The notes under the pieces were generated by a model. The model saw only the letters and a program-made list of their open reading frames with translations, was not told the DNA's origin and did no database searches. Below, piece by piece: positions 23,004 to 31,975 of a stretch of DNA of 64,000 bases. The position numbers and the translations under genes are program-made. How positions within the stretch are numbered: position 1 is the first letter of the stretch; each line of letters starts with the position of its first letter. The stretch is from Streptomyces armeniacus (GTDB lineage: Bacteria > Actinomycetota > Actinomycetes > Streptomycetales > Streptomycetaceae), in assembly GCF_003355155.1 (NCBI RefSeq), contig NZ_CP031320.1, positions 7,024,185 to 7,088,184 on the forward strand, in the 5' to 3' direction.

Positions 23004-24788
23004 ATGACCACCAGCGTCACGCCGCACTCCGGCGAGACTGCCGACGGCGCCCGCGCCTACCGCCGCCTTGTCGAAAGCCACCGGTGGGCCGTCCCCGAGC
23101 GCTACAACATGGCCGCGGACGTTGCCGACCGGCACCGCGGCGACAAGCTCGCGATGATCTACGAGGACCACACCGGCCGCCGTGAGGAGGTGACCTGGCG
23201 GCAGATCCAGGACCGTTCCCGCCGGGTCGCCGCCCATCTGCACCGGCTCGGCGTACGCCCCGGTGACCGGGTCGCCGTCCTGCTGCCGCAGCGTACGGAC
23301 ACCCCCGCCACGTATCTGGGCGTGCTCCGCACCGGCGCCGTCCTGGTCACCATGTCCCTGCTGTGGGGCGACGAGCCCATCCGCTACCGGCTGGCCGACT
23401 CCGGCGCCGCCGTCCTCGTCACCGAGACCGCCGCACTGGACCGCGTCGGGCACTTCGCCGGGCAGTCGGCACAAGCGGGACAGGTCCGGCAGGTCGTGAA
23501 CGTCGACGACCCGGCGATCGAGGCCCTGCCGCCCGAGTACGACACCGCCGACACCGCCCCCGACGACCCCGCGCTGATCTTCTACACCTCCGGTACCACC
23601 GGCGCCGCCAAGGGCATCGTGCACGCGCACCGCACGCTGCTCGGCCACAACGAGTTCCGGTACTGCCACGACCTGCGCCCCGGCGACGTGTTCTACGGCG
23701 CGGGCGACTGGGCCTGGTCCATGGCCAAGCTGCTGGGCCCGCTGCGCGCGGGCGCCGTCCATCTCGTCTACCGGCCCGCCGGCGGCTTCGACCCGGCCGG
23801 GCTGCTCGCCGCCATGTCCCGGAACGGGGTGACAACGGCCCTGGTCAACCCCACCTTCCTGCGTAAGATGAGGCAGGACGTGCCGGACGCGGGCAGGCGG
23901 CACCCGCAGTCCCTGCGCGTCGTGTGCTGCTCGAACGAGCCGCTCACCGCGGATCTCATCGAGTGGTTCCGTGCCCAGTTCGGCGTGACCCCGCTGGACT
24001 ACTACGGGTCCACCGAGTCGTACCCCCTGCTCGGCAACTTCCCGGGCGTCCCCGTCAAGCCCGGCTCGATGGGCCGGCCGCTGCCCGGCTGGGACGTCGC
24101 CCTGCTCGACGCCGAGGGGCGCGAGGTGCCGCCGGGCGAGCCCGGCGAGATCTGCCTGCGCGCCGGCTCCAACCCGCAGTTCCCGCTCGGCTACTGGAAC
24201 CGGCCGGAGGCGACGGCCGAGACCTTCGGCGGCCCCTGGTACCGGACGAAGGACCAGGCAGTGGTGGACGAGGACGGCTACTTCTGGTTCCTCGGCCGCA
24301 CGGACGACGTGATCAAGACGTCCGGCTACCGCGTCGGCCCGTACGAGGTCGAGTCGGTGCTGCGCGGCCACCCGGCCGTACGCGACGCGGGCGTGGTCGG
24401 GGTCCCCGACCCCGTACGCGGCCAGGCCGTCAAGGCGTGGCTCGAACTGAACGACGGCCACGAGCCGACGGAGGCGCTCGCCCGCGAGATCGCGGGGTTC
24501 GCCCGGGAGACGCACTCGCGGTTCGCGTATCCGCGGCTGGTCGAGTTCGTGGCCGAACTGCCGCGCTCGGCGACCGGCAAGATCCAGCGGGCCGCGCTGC
24601 GCGCCCGCGACGAGAACGCAGCCGCCCCTGAGACCGGCCCCGCAACCGAAACCGACCCCGTAACCGAGACCGCACCCGCACCCGACGCCGCGCACCAGCC
24701 GGGCCAGGAGGACGACGGAGATGACGACGGATCAACCGACCTCGGTACCGCCCACCCTGCCCGCAGAGCCGGTGACGGACAGCCCTGA
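23004..24788 (+). CDS. Acyl-CoA synthetase (AMP-forming)
   Basis: A 594-residue adenylating enzyme. The ATP loop YTSGTTGAAKG lies near 194-204, YYGSTESYPL near 333, the Asp of YRTKDQAVVDEDGYFWFLGR near 420-435 and the catalytic Lys in SATGKIQR near 525. The ligand pocket (GAGDWAWSMAKLLGPL) resembles acetate/medium-chain and benzoate-like ligases. It activates an organic acid for the preceding hydratase. The last ~60 residues are Glu/Thr/Pro/Ala low complexity and overlap the transporter start by 68 bp, suggesting a 3' extension unique to this strain. Confidence 0.9.
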   Translation: MTTSVTPHSGETADGARAYRRLVESHRWAVPERYNMAADVADRHRGDKLAMIYEDHTGRREEVTWRQIQDRSRRVAAHLHRLGVRPGDRVAVLLPQRTDTPATYLGVLRTGAVLVTMSLLWGDEPIRYRLADSGAAVLVTETAALDRVGHFAGQSAQAGQVRQVVNVDDPAIEALPPEYDTADTAPDDPALIFYTSGTTGAAKGIVHAHRTLLGHNEFRYCHDLRPGDVFYGAGDWAWSMAKLLGPLRAGAVHLVYRPAGGFDPAGLLAAMSRNGVTTALVNPTFLRKMRQDVPDAGRRHPQSLRVVCCSNEPLTADLIEWFRAQFGVTPLDYYGSTESYPLLGNFPGVPVKPGSMGRPLPGWDVALLDAEGREVPPGEPGEICLRAGSNPQFPLGYWNRPEATAETFGGPWYRTKDQAVVDEDGYFWFLGRTDDVIKTSGYRVGPYEVESVLRGHPAVRDAGVVGVPDPVRGQAVKAWLELNDGHEPTEALAREIAGFARETHSRFAYPRLVEFVAELPRSATGKIQRAALRARDENAAAPETGPATETDPVTETAPAPDAAHQPGQEDDGDDDGSTDLGTAHPARRAGDGQP

Positions 24789-26085
24789 CGAGCAGGACGA
24801 GCAGAAGGTACGCCGCAAGGTCACCGCCGCCACCGCCGTCGGCAACTTCGTCGAGTGGTTCGACTCCGGCGCGTACGCGATCATGTCCGCCACCCTCGCC
24901 GGCCTGTTCTTCCCGCAGTACGACAAGACCGCCGCGCTCCTCGCCACCTGGGCCGTCTTCGCCGGCGGCTTCGTCGCCCGGCCGCTGGGCGCCGCGTTCT
25001 TCGGCCGCTACGGCGACCGCATCGGCCGCAACCGCATGCTCGCGCTGAGCGTGCTGTGCATGAGCGGCTCGACGTTCCTGATCGGCGTGCTGCCCGGCTA
25101 CGCCACCCTCGGCATCGTCGCGCCGGTCCTGCTGTTCCTGCTGCGTACGGTGCAGGGCTTCTCCACCGGCGGCGAGTACACGGGCGCGTCGGCGTTCATC
25201 ATGGAGTACGCCCCGGACGGCCGCCGCGCGCGGTACGCCAGCGTGGTGCCGCTCACCGTCGGGCTGGCTTCGGTGGCGGGTGCCATGACGGGGCTGGTCA
25301 TCACGTCCACGCTCAGCGACGGCGCGCTGGAGAGCTGGGGCTGGCGGATCCCGTTCCTGCTGGCCGGTCCGCTCGGCCTGATCGGCCTCTACCTCCGCAG
25401 CCGCATCCAGGACACCCCCGTGTTCAGGGCGATGGAGCGGCGCGAGGCCGTACGGGAGGCGCCGCTGCGGGAGGCGGCGCGGGTGTGCCGGAAGCAGGTG
25501 CTGACGCTGTTCGGCTACAGCATCACCAACGCCGTCGGTTACTACCTCATGAGCAGCTACCTCATCGCGTACATGTCGGAAGAGGTCGGCTACAGCAAGA
25601 CGGAGGCGATGCTCACCAGCGTCGTCGCGATGCTCGCGTACAGCGCGGCGTGCCCGCTGATGGCCGCCGCCAGCGACCGGTACGGGCGCCGCCCGATGCT
25701 GCTCGTGGCCTGCGGCGGCTTCGCGGTGGCGACGCTGCCCGCGTTCTGGCTGATCGGCACGGGGCTGCCGGGCGCGGTCGCCGGCGCGTCGGTGCTCGCG
25801 GTGCTGGTCGCGGTGATCGGCACCTCGAACGTGCCGGCGATGGTCGAGATGTTCCCGGGCCAGCTGCGCGCGAGCGGTTCCGCCATCGGGTACACGGCGG
25901 CGTACGTGCTGTTCGGCGGCACCGCTCCGTTCGTGGCCACCGGGCTGGTGTCGGTGGCGGGTACGCCGCTGGCGCCCGGGTTCTATCTGATGGCGCTGGC
26001 GGTCGTGTCCGGGCTGGTGGTGCTGTTCGCCTTCCGGGAGACGCTGCACCTGCCGCTGAACCGGACGACGGTGCTGGAGAAGTAG
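24721..26085 (+). CDS. MHS-family MFS transporter (organic acid/betaine symporter type)
   Basis: A 454-residue 12-helix MFS protein of the metabolite:H+ symporter type. The signature helix-1 sequence VGNFVEWFDSGAYAIMSATL, the helix 2-3 loop GRYGDRIGRNRML and RTVQGFSTGGEYTGASAFI are diagnostic of MHS members such as ProP, KgtP and CitA. An AGGAGG site precedes the ATG, which lies within the end of the ligase gene, so translation is coupled. It presumably imports the substrate degraded by the hydratase and ligase. Proline/betaine, carnitine or dicarboxylates are all compatible with the family. Confidence 0.87.
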   Translation: MTTDQPTSVPPTLPAEPVTDSPDEQDEQKVRRKVTAATAVGNFVEWFDSGAYAIMSATLAGLFFPQYDKTAALLATWAVFAGGFVARPLGAAFFGRYGDRIGRNRMLALSVLCMSGSTFLIGVLPGYATLGIVAPVLLFLLRTVQGFSTGGEYTGASAFIMEYAPDGRRARYASVVPLTVGLASVAGAMTGLVITSTLSDGALESWGWRIPFLLAGPLGLIGLYLRSRIQDTPVFRAMERREAVREAPLREAARVCRKQVLTLFGYSITNAVGYYLMSSYLIAYMSEEVGYSKTEAMLTSVVAMLAYSAACPLMAAASDRYGRRPMLLVACGGFAVATLPAFWLIGTGLPGAVAGASVLAVLVAVIGTSNVPAMVEMFPGQLRASGSAIGYTAAYVLFGGTAPFVATGLVSVAGTPLAPGFYLMALAVVSGLVVLFAFRETLHLPLNRTTVLEK

Positions 26086-26121
26086 CCCCCGCGAGGGGCA
26101 CGGGCGGCCGTACGCGCCGCG

Positions 26122-26664
26122 TCAGGACGCCTCGGGATTCCCGTACGGCTCGGGATTCTCCGGACCGGGTTCGGGCCCGACGCGTACGGCCGCCTCCTCC
26201 GCGGACGCGGCGGCACCGTCGATCCCGACGTCGGCGCCGACCACGTCCTTCTCCTCGTCGGGGTGCGCGCCCTCGTCGGGCGCCACGAGCCGGCCCGCCC
26301 GGTCGCCCTCCGTGCCGCCGCCGGGCAGTTCCTCGGCGGGCGGCCGCATGTCCTCGTCGGCGACGTCCTCGCCGGTCACGTCCTCGTCGCCGCCGGCCGC
26401 CGTCTCGCGCCCGGGTGCCTCCCCGGCGTCGGGCACCTCCCGCGACAGCCGCTCGTCGAGCGACTCGCCCTCCAGCTGCTCGCTCCCCGTCGTGCCGTGG
26501 CTCTCCACGGCCAGCGGCTTCTCCGGCGGTGAATAGCCCTCGTCGAGAGCGCTGTCCAGGCCGCGGTCGACGAGAGTGTCCTCCGGTTCGAGCACGTTGG
26601 TGTCCTCCTGCACCTCCGACTCGTCGGGTTGGTAGACCTCGTCGCCCATGTCGCTGCTCGCCAT
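26122..26664 (-). CDS. DUF5709 family acidic protein
   Basis: A 180-residue highly acidic, apparently unstructured soluble protein, MASSDMGDEVYQPDESEVQE followed by repeated short charged segments (TLVDRGLDSALDEGYSPPEKP, ESLDERLSREVPD) and AGRLVAPDEGAHPDEEKDVV. The D/E-rich motifs around VDRGLDSALDEGYSPP identify DUF5709, common in Streptomyces and of unknown role, perhaps stress-related. The ATG at 26664 follows GAGGAGCG by 8 nt. It converges with the MHS transporter; a small CCCC-GCGA-GGGG hairpin (26088-26099) lies between. Confidence 0.85.
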   Translation of the reverse strand: MASSDMGDEVYQPDESEVQEDTNVLEPEDTLVDRGLDSALDEGYSPPEKPLAVESHGTTGSEQLEGESLDERLSREVPDAGEAPGRETAAGGDEDVTGEDVADEDMRPPAEELPGGGTEGDRAGRLVAPDEGAHPDEEKDVVGADVGIDGAAASAEEAAVRVGPEPGPENPEPYGNPEAS

Positions 26665-27019
26665 AGGTGTTCGCTCCTCGCTGGGTGCCGGCTTCGCCGT
26701 ACGGGTTTCCGCCGCCCACGTGCGCACACATCACGTGTCGGCGGCGGGGGCCTGCCGGGCTGCGCCAGGTCGAACGTAATCGCACCCGTACGCATAGTGA
26801 GCGTCCGGAAGCAATCCCCAACGGTACGGCCCGTACGTCGTGACGCTCCGCCGGTGCGCGGAGTTGGGCCCGCCGCGTGGGCTGCCTTCGTGTCTTACGC
26901 TGCCGGGCGCTCGAGCTGATCGGCGTCGCGCGTGGCGTGCCGACGAGGTGGCGGGCGAGGCGTAGGAAGACGATGCCGCAGGGAAATCCGTACATTGTGG
27001 TCACCCGTATAGTCGCAAC
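26665..27019 (+). promoter_or_regulatory. 355-bp intergenic region; putative -10 box of the first IclR gene
   Basis: TATAGT at 27008-27013 is a good -10 hexamer lying only 6 nt before the ATG at 27020, which would make the IclR transcript leaderless; no convincing -35 is present. The words GTATAGTCGCAAC here resemble the CGCAAC end of the operators at 29541-29576, a possible autoregulatory site. Nothing else is recognised in the region. Confidence 0.4.
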
Positions 27020-27805
27020 ATGAGCAACAGGCCACGTGACCCGTCCACCACTGTCACTGTGCAGGCGGTCGACCGGGCGGTCGACGTGCTCGAGTTCCTG
27101 GCGGGCAGACGGAGAGCCGGGGTCACGGAGATCGCCGCGGCGCTGGACGTGCACAAGTCGACGGCGTTCCGGCTGGTGAACGCGCTGGCGGCGCGCGGGC
27201 TGGTGGAGCAGCGGGAGCAGCGCGGGAAGTACTGCCTCGGGTTCGAACTGATCCGGCTGGGCGGTGCCAAGCGCTTTCAGCCGGACATGATCACGCTGGC
27301 GAACCCGGTCTGCGAGCGGCTGGCCGAAGAAGTCGGGGAGACGGTCAACATCGCCGTCTCCGAGGACGGCATGGCCGTGAACATCGCCCAGGCGCGCGGT
27401 CTGGCCGCGGTCATCACGCAGAACTGGATGGGACGCCGTACGCCCCTGCACGCGACGGCCAGCGGCAAGGTGCTGCTGGCGTTCACGCCCGCGCGGGAGC
27501 GGTCCGATCTGTTCGCGGCGGAGCTGGAGGAGTACACCTCCTCTACGGTGACGGACGTGGCGGTGCTGGAAGCGGAGCTGGCCGAGATCGTCGGGCAGGG
27601 CTACGGGCTGGCCTCGGAGGAGCTGGAGCTCGGGCTGAACGCCGCCGCCGCGCCGGTGCGGGCCGCCGACGGGACCGTCGTGTTCGCCGTGAGCGCGTCG
27701 GGGCCCTCGTACCGGCTCACCGCCGAGCGGCTGCCGGACGTGGCGAAGTCCGTCATCGACGCGGCGACGGAGATCTCCTGGCTGCTCGGGTGGCTGCCCG
27801 AGTGA
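27020..27805 (+). CDS. IclR family transcriptional regulator (first copy)
   Basis: A 261-residue regulator. The N-terminal winged helix covers about 13-75 (VTEIAAALDVHKSTAFRLVN is the helix-turn-helix), followed by the IclR effector domain with RTPLHATASGKVLLAF near 147-162 and the terminal ASGPSYRLTAERL. It is about 50% similar to the second IclR gene at 29644, with near-identical recognition helices (VHKSTAFRLV), so the two may bind related sites. It is convergent with the ferredoxin reductase gene. Confidence 0.9.
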   Translation: MSNRPRDPSTTVTVQAVDRAVDVLEFLAGRRRAGVTEIAAALDVHKSTAFRLVNALAARGLVEQREQRGKYCLGFELIRLGGAKRFQPDMITLANPVCERLAEEVGETVNIAVSEDGMAVNIAQARGLAAVITQNWMGRRTPLHATASGKVLLAFTPARERSDLFAAELEEYTSSTVTDVAVLEAELAEIVGQGYGLASEELELGLNAAAAPVRAADGTVVFAVSASGPSYRLTAERLPDVAKSVIDAATEISWLLGWLPE

Positions 27806-27871
27806 CGCCTGCGGGTGGGCGTCTGAGGCCCCGTCCGAGGTCTCGCGTCAGGCCCCGCGTGAGGGCCCGCG

Positions 27872-29071
27872 TCACGTCGTCACCGCCGCCCAGTCCGCGG
27901 CGAGCCGGCGGCGCCACCGGGTGAACTGCTTCGGCTGGTCCATGCCCAGGACCGCCGTCGGCCGGCCGTCCCGTTCGTAAACCGCCAGGAAGCTCCGGTC
28001 CTCAGGGTCGCCCGACTCGATCCGTACGCTGTCGCCGTCCCGGCGTGCGCCCGCGAACTGGATGCGTACGCCGTACTGTTCGGACCAGAAGTACGGCAGC
28101 GGACCGCACGCCGTGTCCGCGCCCGCGTCCGGTCCGGCGAGCAGCGCCCGTACGGCGGTCTCCGGCTGCCGGAGCGCGTCCGTCCAGTGTTCGGTGCGTA
28201 CGTGCCGTGCCGGGCCCGGCTGGTACGAGGCGGCGCAGTCGCCGGCGGCGACGACGTGCGGCACCGCGGTGGCGCCGCGCGCGTCGGTGCGTACGCCGTC
28301 CCGTATGTCCAGGCCGGAGTCCGCGAGCCAGTCGGTGTTGGGCTCCGCGCCGATCCCGACGAGGACGGTGGCGGCGGGCAGCACCGTGCCGTCGGCGAGC
28401 CGTACGCCCTCCACCCGTGCGCCGCCCAGCAGTTCGCGCACGGGAACGCCGCACAGCACCGGGACGCCGTGGTCGGTGTGCAGTCCGGCGCAGACGGCGC
28501 CCATCCCGGCGCCGAGCGGTCCGGCGAGCGGCACGGGCAGCGCCTCGACCACGGTGACGTCGAGCCCGGCGGCGAGCGCCGTCGAGGCGACCTCGGACCC
28601 GATGAACCCGGCGCCGATGACCACCAACGGCCCGCCCGAGCGCAGCGATTCGCGGAGCGCGAGCGCGTCGTCCAGGGTGCGCAGCGTGTGCACGCCGGAC
28701 ATGCCGCCGGCGCCGGGAGCCCCGGCGCCGGGGAGCGTTCTCGCCCGCGCGCCGGTCGCGATGACGACGCCGTCGGCGCGCACCTCGCCGCCGTCCGACA
28801 GCGTGATCCGGCGCTCGTACGGGTCGAGGGCGGTGGCCGTGGTGCCCAGCCGCCAGTCGACGGCGAGGGACTCGTCGTCGTCCGTGGTGAGCGCCAGCTC
28901 CTCGGTGGACGTACGGGACAGCAGGAAGTCCTTGGACAGCGGCGGGCGGTCGTACGGTGCCCGCGGCTCGTCCCCGATCAGCGTGATCCCGCCGTCGTAA
29001 CCCTGTGCGCGCAGCGCGCGCGCCGCCGCCAGCCCGGCCAGCGACGCACCGACGACCGCGACGGACCGCAT
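27872..29071 (-). CDS. FAD/NAD-dependent ferredoxin reductase
   Basis: A 399-residue reductase of the BphA4/putidaredoxin-reductase type. It has the FAD-binding VAVVGASLAGLAAARALR (4-21), YDRPPLSKDFL (about 40-50), the NAD-binding GAGFIGSEVASTALAAGLDV (about 150-169), the second FAD motif VVAAGDCAA (about 285) and the C-terminal barrel with YFWSEQYGVRIQFAG. It passes electrons from NAD(P)H to the Rieske ferredoxin encoded just upstream; the start ATG shares a base with the ferredoxin stop (TGATG). Together they form an electron chain for an oxygenase that is not in the window. Confidence 0.9.
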   Translation of the reverse strand: MRSVAVVGASLAGLAAARALRAQGYDGGITLIGDEPRAPYDRPPLSKDFLLSRTSTEELALTTDDDESLAVDWRLGTTATALDPYERRITLSDGGEVRADGVVIATGARARTLPGAGAPGAGGMSGVHTLRTLDDALALRESLRSGGPLVVIGAGFIGSEVASTALAAGLDVTVVEALPVPLAGPLGAGMGAVCAGLHTDHGVPVLCGVPVRELLGGARVEGVRLADGTVLPAATVLVGIGAEPNTDWLADSGLDIRDGVRTDARGATAVPHVVAAGDCAASYQPGPARHVRTEHWTDALRQPETAVRALLAGPDAGADTACGPLPYFWSEQYGVRIQFAGARRDGDSVRIESGDPEDRSFLAVYERDGRPTAVLGMDQPKQFTRWRRRLAADWAAVTT

Positions 29072-29433
29072 CACAACGCCCCGACGGGCGCGGCGACATG
29101 CACGCGCACGACGCCGTCCTCCACGGTCACGCGGTGCGTGCGCACGGGCCGCTTGGCGGGCGGTCCGCTGGGCATGCCGGTGCGCAGGTCGAAGCAGGCG
29201 GCGTGCAGCGGGCACTCCACGGTGCAGCCTTCGAGCCAGCCGTCCGCCAGGGAGGCGTCCTGGTGGGTGCACGTGTCGTCGATGGCGTAGAGCTCGCCGT
29301 CGGCGTTGAAGACGGCGACGGCCTCGGTGCCCTCGGCGGCGTCGACGCGGACGGACTCGCCGGGGGGCAGATCCTCGATGCGGCATGCGACGAGGACGGT
29401 GTCTTCGCGGGTGAGGGTCTCACTGTGTTCCAT
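29071..29433 (-). CDS. Rieske [2Fe-2S] ferredoxin
   Basis: A 120-residue Rieske protein: the cluster ligands CTH near 55 (DTCTHQDASLADGW) and CPLH near 74 (VECPLHAACFDL) are intact. It resembles ferredoxin subunits of ring-hydroxylating or N-demethylating Rieske oxygenases. The ATG follows a strong GGAGGAACC site. With the reductase it forms a two-gene operon, divergent from the second IclR gene and sharing operator-like sites with the sarcosine oxidase operon, which links it to methylamine or betaine catabolism. Confidence 0.9.
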   Translation of the reverse strand: MEHSETLTREDTVLVACRIEDLPPGESVRVDAAEGTEAVAVFNADGELYAIDDTCTHQDASLADGWLEGCTVECPLHAACFDLRTGMPSGPPAKRPVRTHRVTVEDGVVRVHVAAPVGAL

Positions 29434-29540
29434 GACGGTTCCTCCGTACGCGGGCGGAGGCAGGCGGCCTCCGCGAATACGACAAGGGGGGATGTGATGG
29501 CGGTGCGGGAACACGGCGTTGGACGAGTCGCCACTCGTTT

Positions 29541-29576
29541 GTTTCACATGACGCAACCTGATTGGCTATGCGCAAC
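29541..29576. promoter_or_regulatory. Paired 17-bp operator-like sites, Rieske/IclR divergent region
   Basis: Site A GTTTCACATGACGCAAC (29541-29557) and site B GATTGGCTATGCGCAAC (29560-29576) start 19 bp apart. The same arrangement (GTTTCACATGA exact, GCGCAA shared, 19-bp step) occurs ahead of soxB at 30562-30597. The imperfect palindromic form GTT..C...GCAAC fits IclR-family operators. Confidence 0.6.
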
Positions 29577-29643
29577 AAACTGTGGGGGCGAGCGGGAGCC
29601 GGTGTCAAGCAGAAGTTCGGGCCACGCGAGATACCGTTCGCCC

Positions 29644-30444
29644 ATGGGCAACGAGACGCAGAACGCCGGCACCGCCGGCGGAAGGGGCGGGGGCTCGCTC
29701 GTCCAGTCGGTGGACCGCGCCGTCACCGTGCTGGCCATCCTGGCCCGGCACGGCGAGGCCGGAGTGACGGAGATCGCCGAGGAGTTGGGTGTGCACAAGT
29801 CCACGGCGTTCCGGCTGGTCGGCGCCCTGGAGCAGCGCGACCTCGTGGAGCAGACCGCGGACCGCGGCAAGTACCAGCTGGCGTACGGCATCGTGCGGCT
29901 CGCCGGTGCCGCCAGCGCCCAGCTGGAGATCACGCGGGAGAGCCGCGCCGTGTGCCAGCAGCTGGCCGAGGAGTCGGGCGAGGGCGTGAACATAGCCGTC
30001 CTGGACCGGGGCGAGGCCATCAATGTCAGCCAGATCCGCGCGCTCCGCTCCGTCAGCGCCTACAACTGGGTGGGCCAGCGCACGCCGCTGCACGCCACCT
30101 CGAGCGGCAAGGTGCTGCTGGCCTTCGAGTCCCCCGAACGGGGCCGTGAGCTGATCTCCGGCGGGCTCGAACGGTTCACGGACCACACCGTCTGCGACGT
30201 ACGTGAGCTGCAGGCCGAGCTCGAACGGGTGCGGGAGCGCGGCTGGAGCAGCACGACGGAGGAGCTGGAGGTCGGCCTCAACGCCATCGCGTGCCCGGTC
30301 TACGGCGCCGAGGGCGAGGTCGTCGCCGCGCTGAGCATCTCGGGCCCGTCGTACCGGCTTTCGACGGACGTGTTCCCGCAGCTCGCGCGGGTGGTGGGAG
30401 AGGCGGCGGCGGAGGTCAGCGCGCGCATCGAGCGCCGCGCCTGA
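29644..30444 (+). CDS. IclR family transcriptional regulator (second copy)
   Basis: A 266-residue IclR regulator: winged helix about 20-80 (VTEIAEELGVHKSTAFRLVG), effector domain with RTPLHATSSGKVLLAF near 150 and SISGPSYRLSTDVFPQ near 243. It lies between the Rieske/reductase operon, from which it diverges, and the sarcosine oxidase operon, which it precedes by 246 bp. Shared operator-like sites in front of both suggest it regulates both. A weak hairpin (30446-30467) and a T6 run (30504-30509) downstream may terminate it. Confidence 0.9.
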   Translation: MGNETQNAGTAGGRGGGSLVQSVDRAVTVLAILARHGEAGVTEIAEELGVHKSTAFRLVGALEQRDLVEQTADRGKYQLAYGIVRLAGAASAQLEITRESRAVCQQLAEESGEGVNIAVLDRGEAINVSQIRALRSVSAYNWVGQRTPLHATSSGKVLLAFESPERGRELISGGLERFTDHTVCDVRELQAELERVRERGWSSTTEELEVGLNAIACPVYGAEGEVVAALSISGPSYRLSTDVFPQLARVVGEAAAEVSARIERRA

Positions 30445-30519
30445 GCCGGAGCGGTCCCTCCGCCGGCCGAGCCGGTCACGAACGGGCGTACGCGTGCGCT
30501 GGATTTTTTCTGTGGGGGC

Positions 30520-30547
30520 TTGACGCACGGCCACGACCCTCCATACT
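30520..30547 (+). promoter_or_regulatory. Putative promoter of the sarcosine oxidase operon
   Basis: TTGACG (30520-30525) and CATACT (30542-30547) are separated by 16 bp. Transcription would start near 30554, immediately upstream of the paired operator-like sites, a layout suited to repression. Confidence 0.5.
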
Positions 30548-30561
30548 CGTGCTCGCAGTTC

Positions 30562-30597
30562 GTTTCACATGAAGAACTGTGTTGCGCAATGAGAAAC
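30562..30597. promoter_or_regulatory. Paired 17-bp operator-like sites ahead of soxB
   Basis: Site A GTTTCACATGAAGAACT (30562-30578) and site B GTTGCGCAATGAGAAAC (30581-30597), whose complement GTTTCTCATTGCGCAAC matches the sites at 29541. Start-to-start distance is 19 bp, as in the other region. The pair sits just downstream of the predicted transcription start. Confidence 0.6.
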
Positions 30598-30690
30598 AAC
30601 TTTCGCGTCACCTCGCACCACCCTCGCACCACCTCTTCGCACACCCTCTCTGCCTGGACCTGTCCCGCGCGCTGACAGAAAGGCCCGTCC

Positions 30691-31911
30691 ATGGCATACG
30701 CGGAATCCCCTGAGCACCCCGCCGGCCTCTGGCGCAACCCCGACCCGCGGCGCACGTACGACGTGGTGATCGTGGGCGCCGGTGGGCACGGCCTGGCCAC
30801 CGCCTACTACCTCGCCAGGAACCACGGCATCACGAACGTCGCCGTCCTCGAACGCGGCTGGCTCGCGGGCGGCAACATGGCCCGCAACACCGCGATCATC
30901 CGCTCCAACTACCTCTGGGACGAGAGCGCGGCGCTCTACGACCACGCCCTCCGCCTGTGGGAGGGACTGTCCGAGGAGCTGGACTACGACATCCTGTTCA
31001 GCCAGCGCGGCGTGCTCAACCTCGCCCACAGCCTGCAGGACGTGCGCGACAGCGTGCGGCGCGTCGAGGCCAACCGGCTGCAGGGCGTCGACGCCGAGTG
31101 GCTGACCCCGGAGCAGGTCAAGGAGTTCTGCCCGGTCGTCAACGTCTCGCAGGACGCGCGGTATCCGGTGCTCGGCGCGACGTTGCAGCGGCGGGCGGGC
31201 ATCGCCAAGCACGACCACGTGGCCTGGGCGTACGCCCGCGCCGCCGACGCGCTCGGCGTCGACCTCATCCAGAACTGCGAGGTCACCGGCATCACCGTGC
31301 GGGGCGACCGGGTCACCGGGGTGGAGACGTCCCGCGGCCCGATCGCCGCCGGCCGTGTGGCGCTCGCCGCCGCCGGGCACTCCTCGCTGCTGGCCGGGAT
31401 GGCCGGGCTGCGGCTCCCCATCCAGAGCCATCCGCTCCAGGCGCTGGTCTCCGAACTGCTCGAGCCCGTGCACCCGTGCGTCGTGATGTCCAACGCCGTG
31501 CACGTGTACGTCAGCCAGGCGCACAAGGGCGAACTGGTGCTGGGCGCGGGCGTGGACCAGTACAACTCGTACGGCCAGCGCGGCGGTTTCCACGTGATCC
31601 GGCAGCAGATGGCGGCGGCGCTGGAGCTGTTCCCGGCGTTCGCGCGGGCCCGGGTGCTGCGCACCTGGGGCGGCGTCGTGGACGTGTCGCCCGACGCGTC
31701 GCCGATCGTCGGGCTGACGCCGGTCGACGGGCTGTACCTCAACTGCGGCTGGGGGACCGGCGGTTTCAAGGCCACCCCCGGAGCGGGCTGGGTGTACGCG
31801 CACACCATCGCGCACGACCGGCCGCACCCGCTGAACGAGCCGTACACCCTGGAGCGCTTCACCACCGGCGCGCTGATCGACGAGCACGGCGCGGCGGCAG
31901 TGGCCCACTGA
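30691..31911 (+). CDS. soxB: Sarcosine oxidase beta subunit
   Basis: The 406-residue subunit of heterotetrameric sarcosine oxidase oxidises sarcosine (N-methylglycine) to glycine. The FAD-binding [18 protein letters not shown] is at 25-42. [16 protein letters not shown] (170-185) contains His174 and His176, the region where the covalently bound FMN is attached in characterised enzymes. The C-terminal [20 protein letters not shown] is also conserved. It is the first gene of the soxBDAG operon, preceded by a promoter and paired operator-like sites. Start ATG with GAAAGG ~9 nt upstream. Confidence 0.94.
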   Translation: MAYAESPEHPAGLWRNPDPRRTYDVVIVGAGGHGLATAYYLARNHGITNVAVLERGWLAGGNMARNTAIIRSNYLWDESAALYDHALRLWEGLSEELDYDILFSQRGVLNLAHSLQDVRDSVRRVEANRLQGVDAEWLTPEQVKEFCPVVNVSQDARYPVLGATLQRRAGIAKHDHVAWAYARAADALGVDLIQNCEVTGITVRGDRVTGVETSRGPIAAGRVALAAAGHSSLLAGMAGLRLPIQSHPLQALVSELLEPVHPCVVMSNAVHVYVSQAHKGELVLGAGVDQYNSYGQRGGFHVIRQQMAAALELFPAFARARVLRTWGGVVDVSPDASPIVGLTPVDGLYLNCGWGTGGFKATPGAGWVYAHTIAHDRPHPLNEPYTLERFTTGALIDEHGAAAVAH

Positions 31912-31975
31912 CCCGCACACGGGCCCGCGGCCCCGGCGCCCCCGGTACGGCACGCGGACGAGCACAGGAGACACC

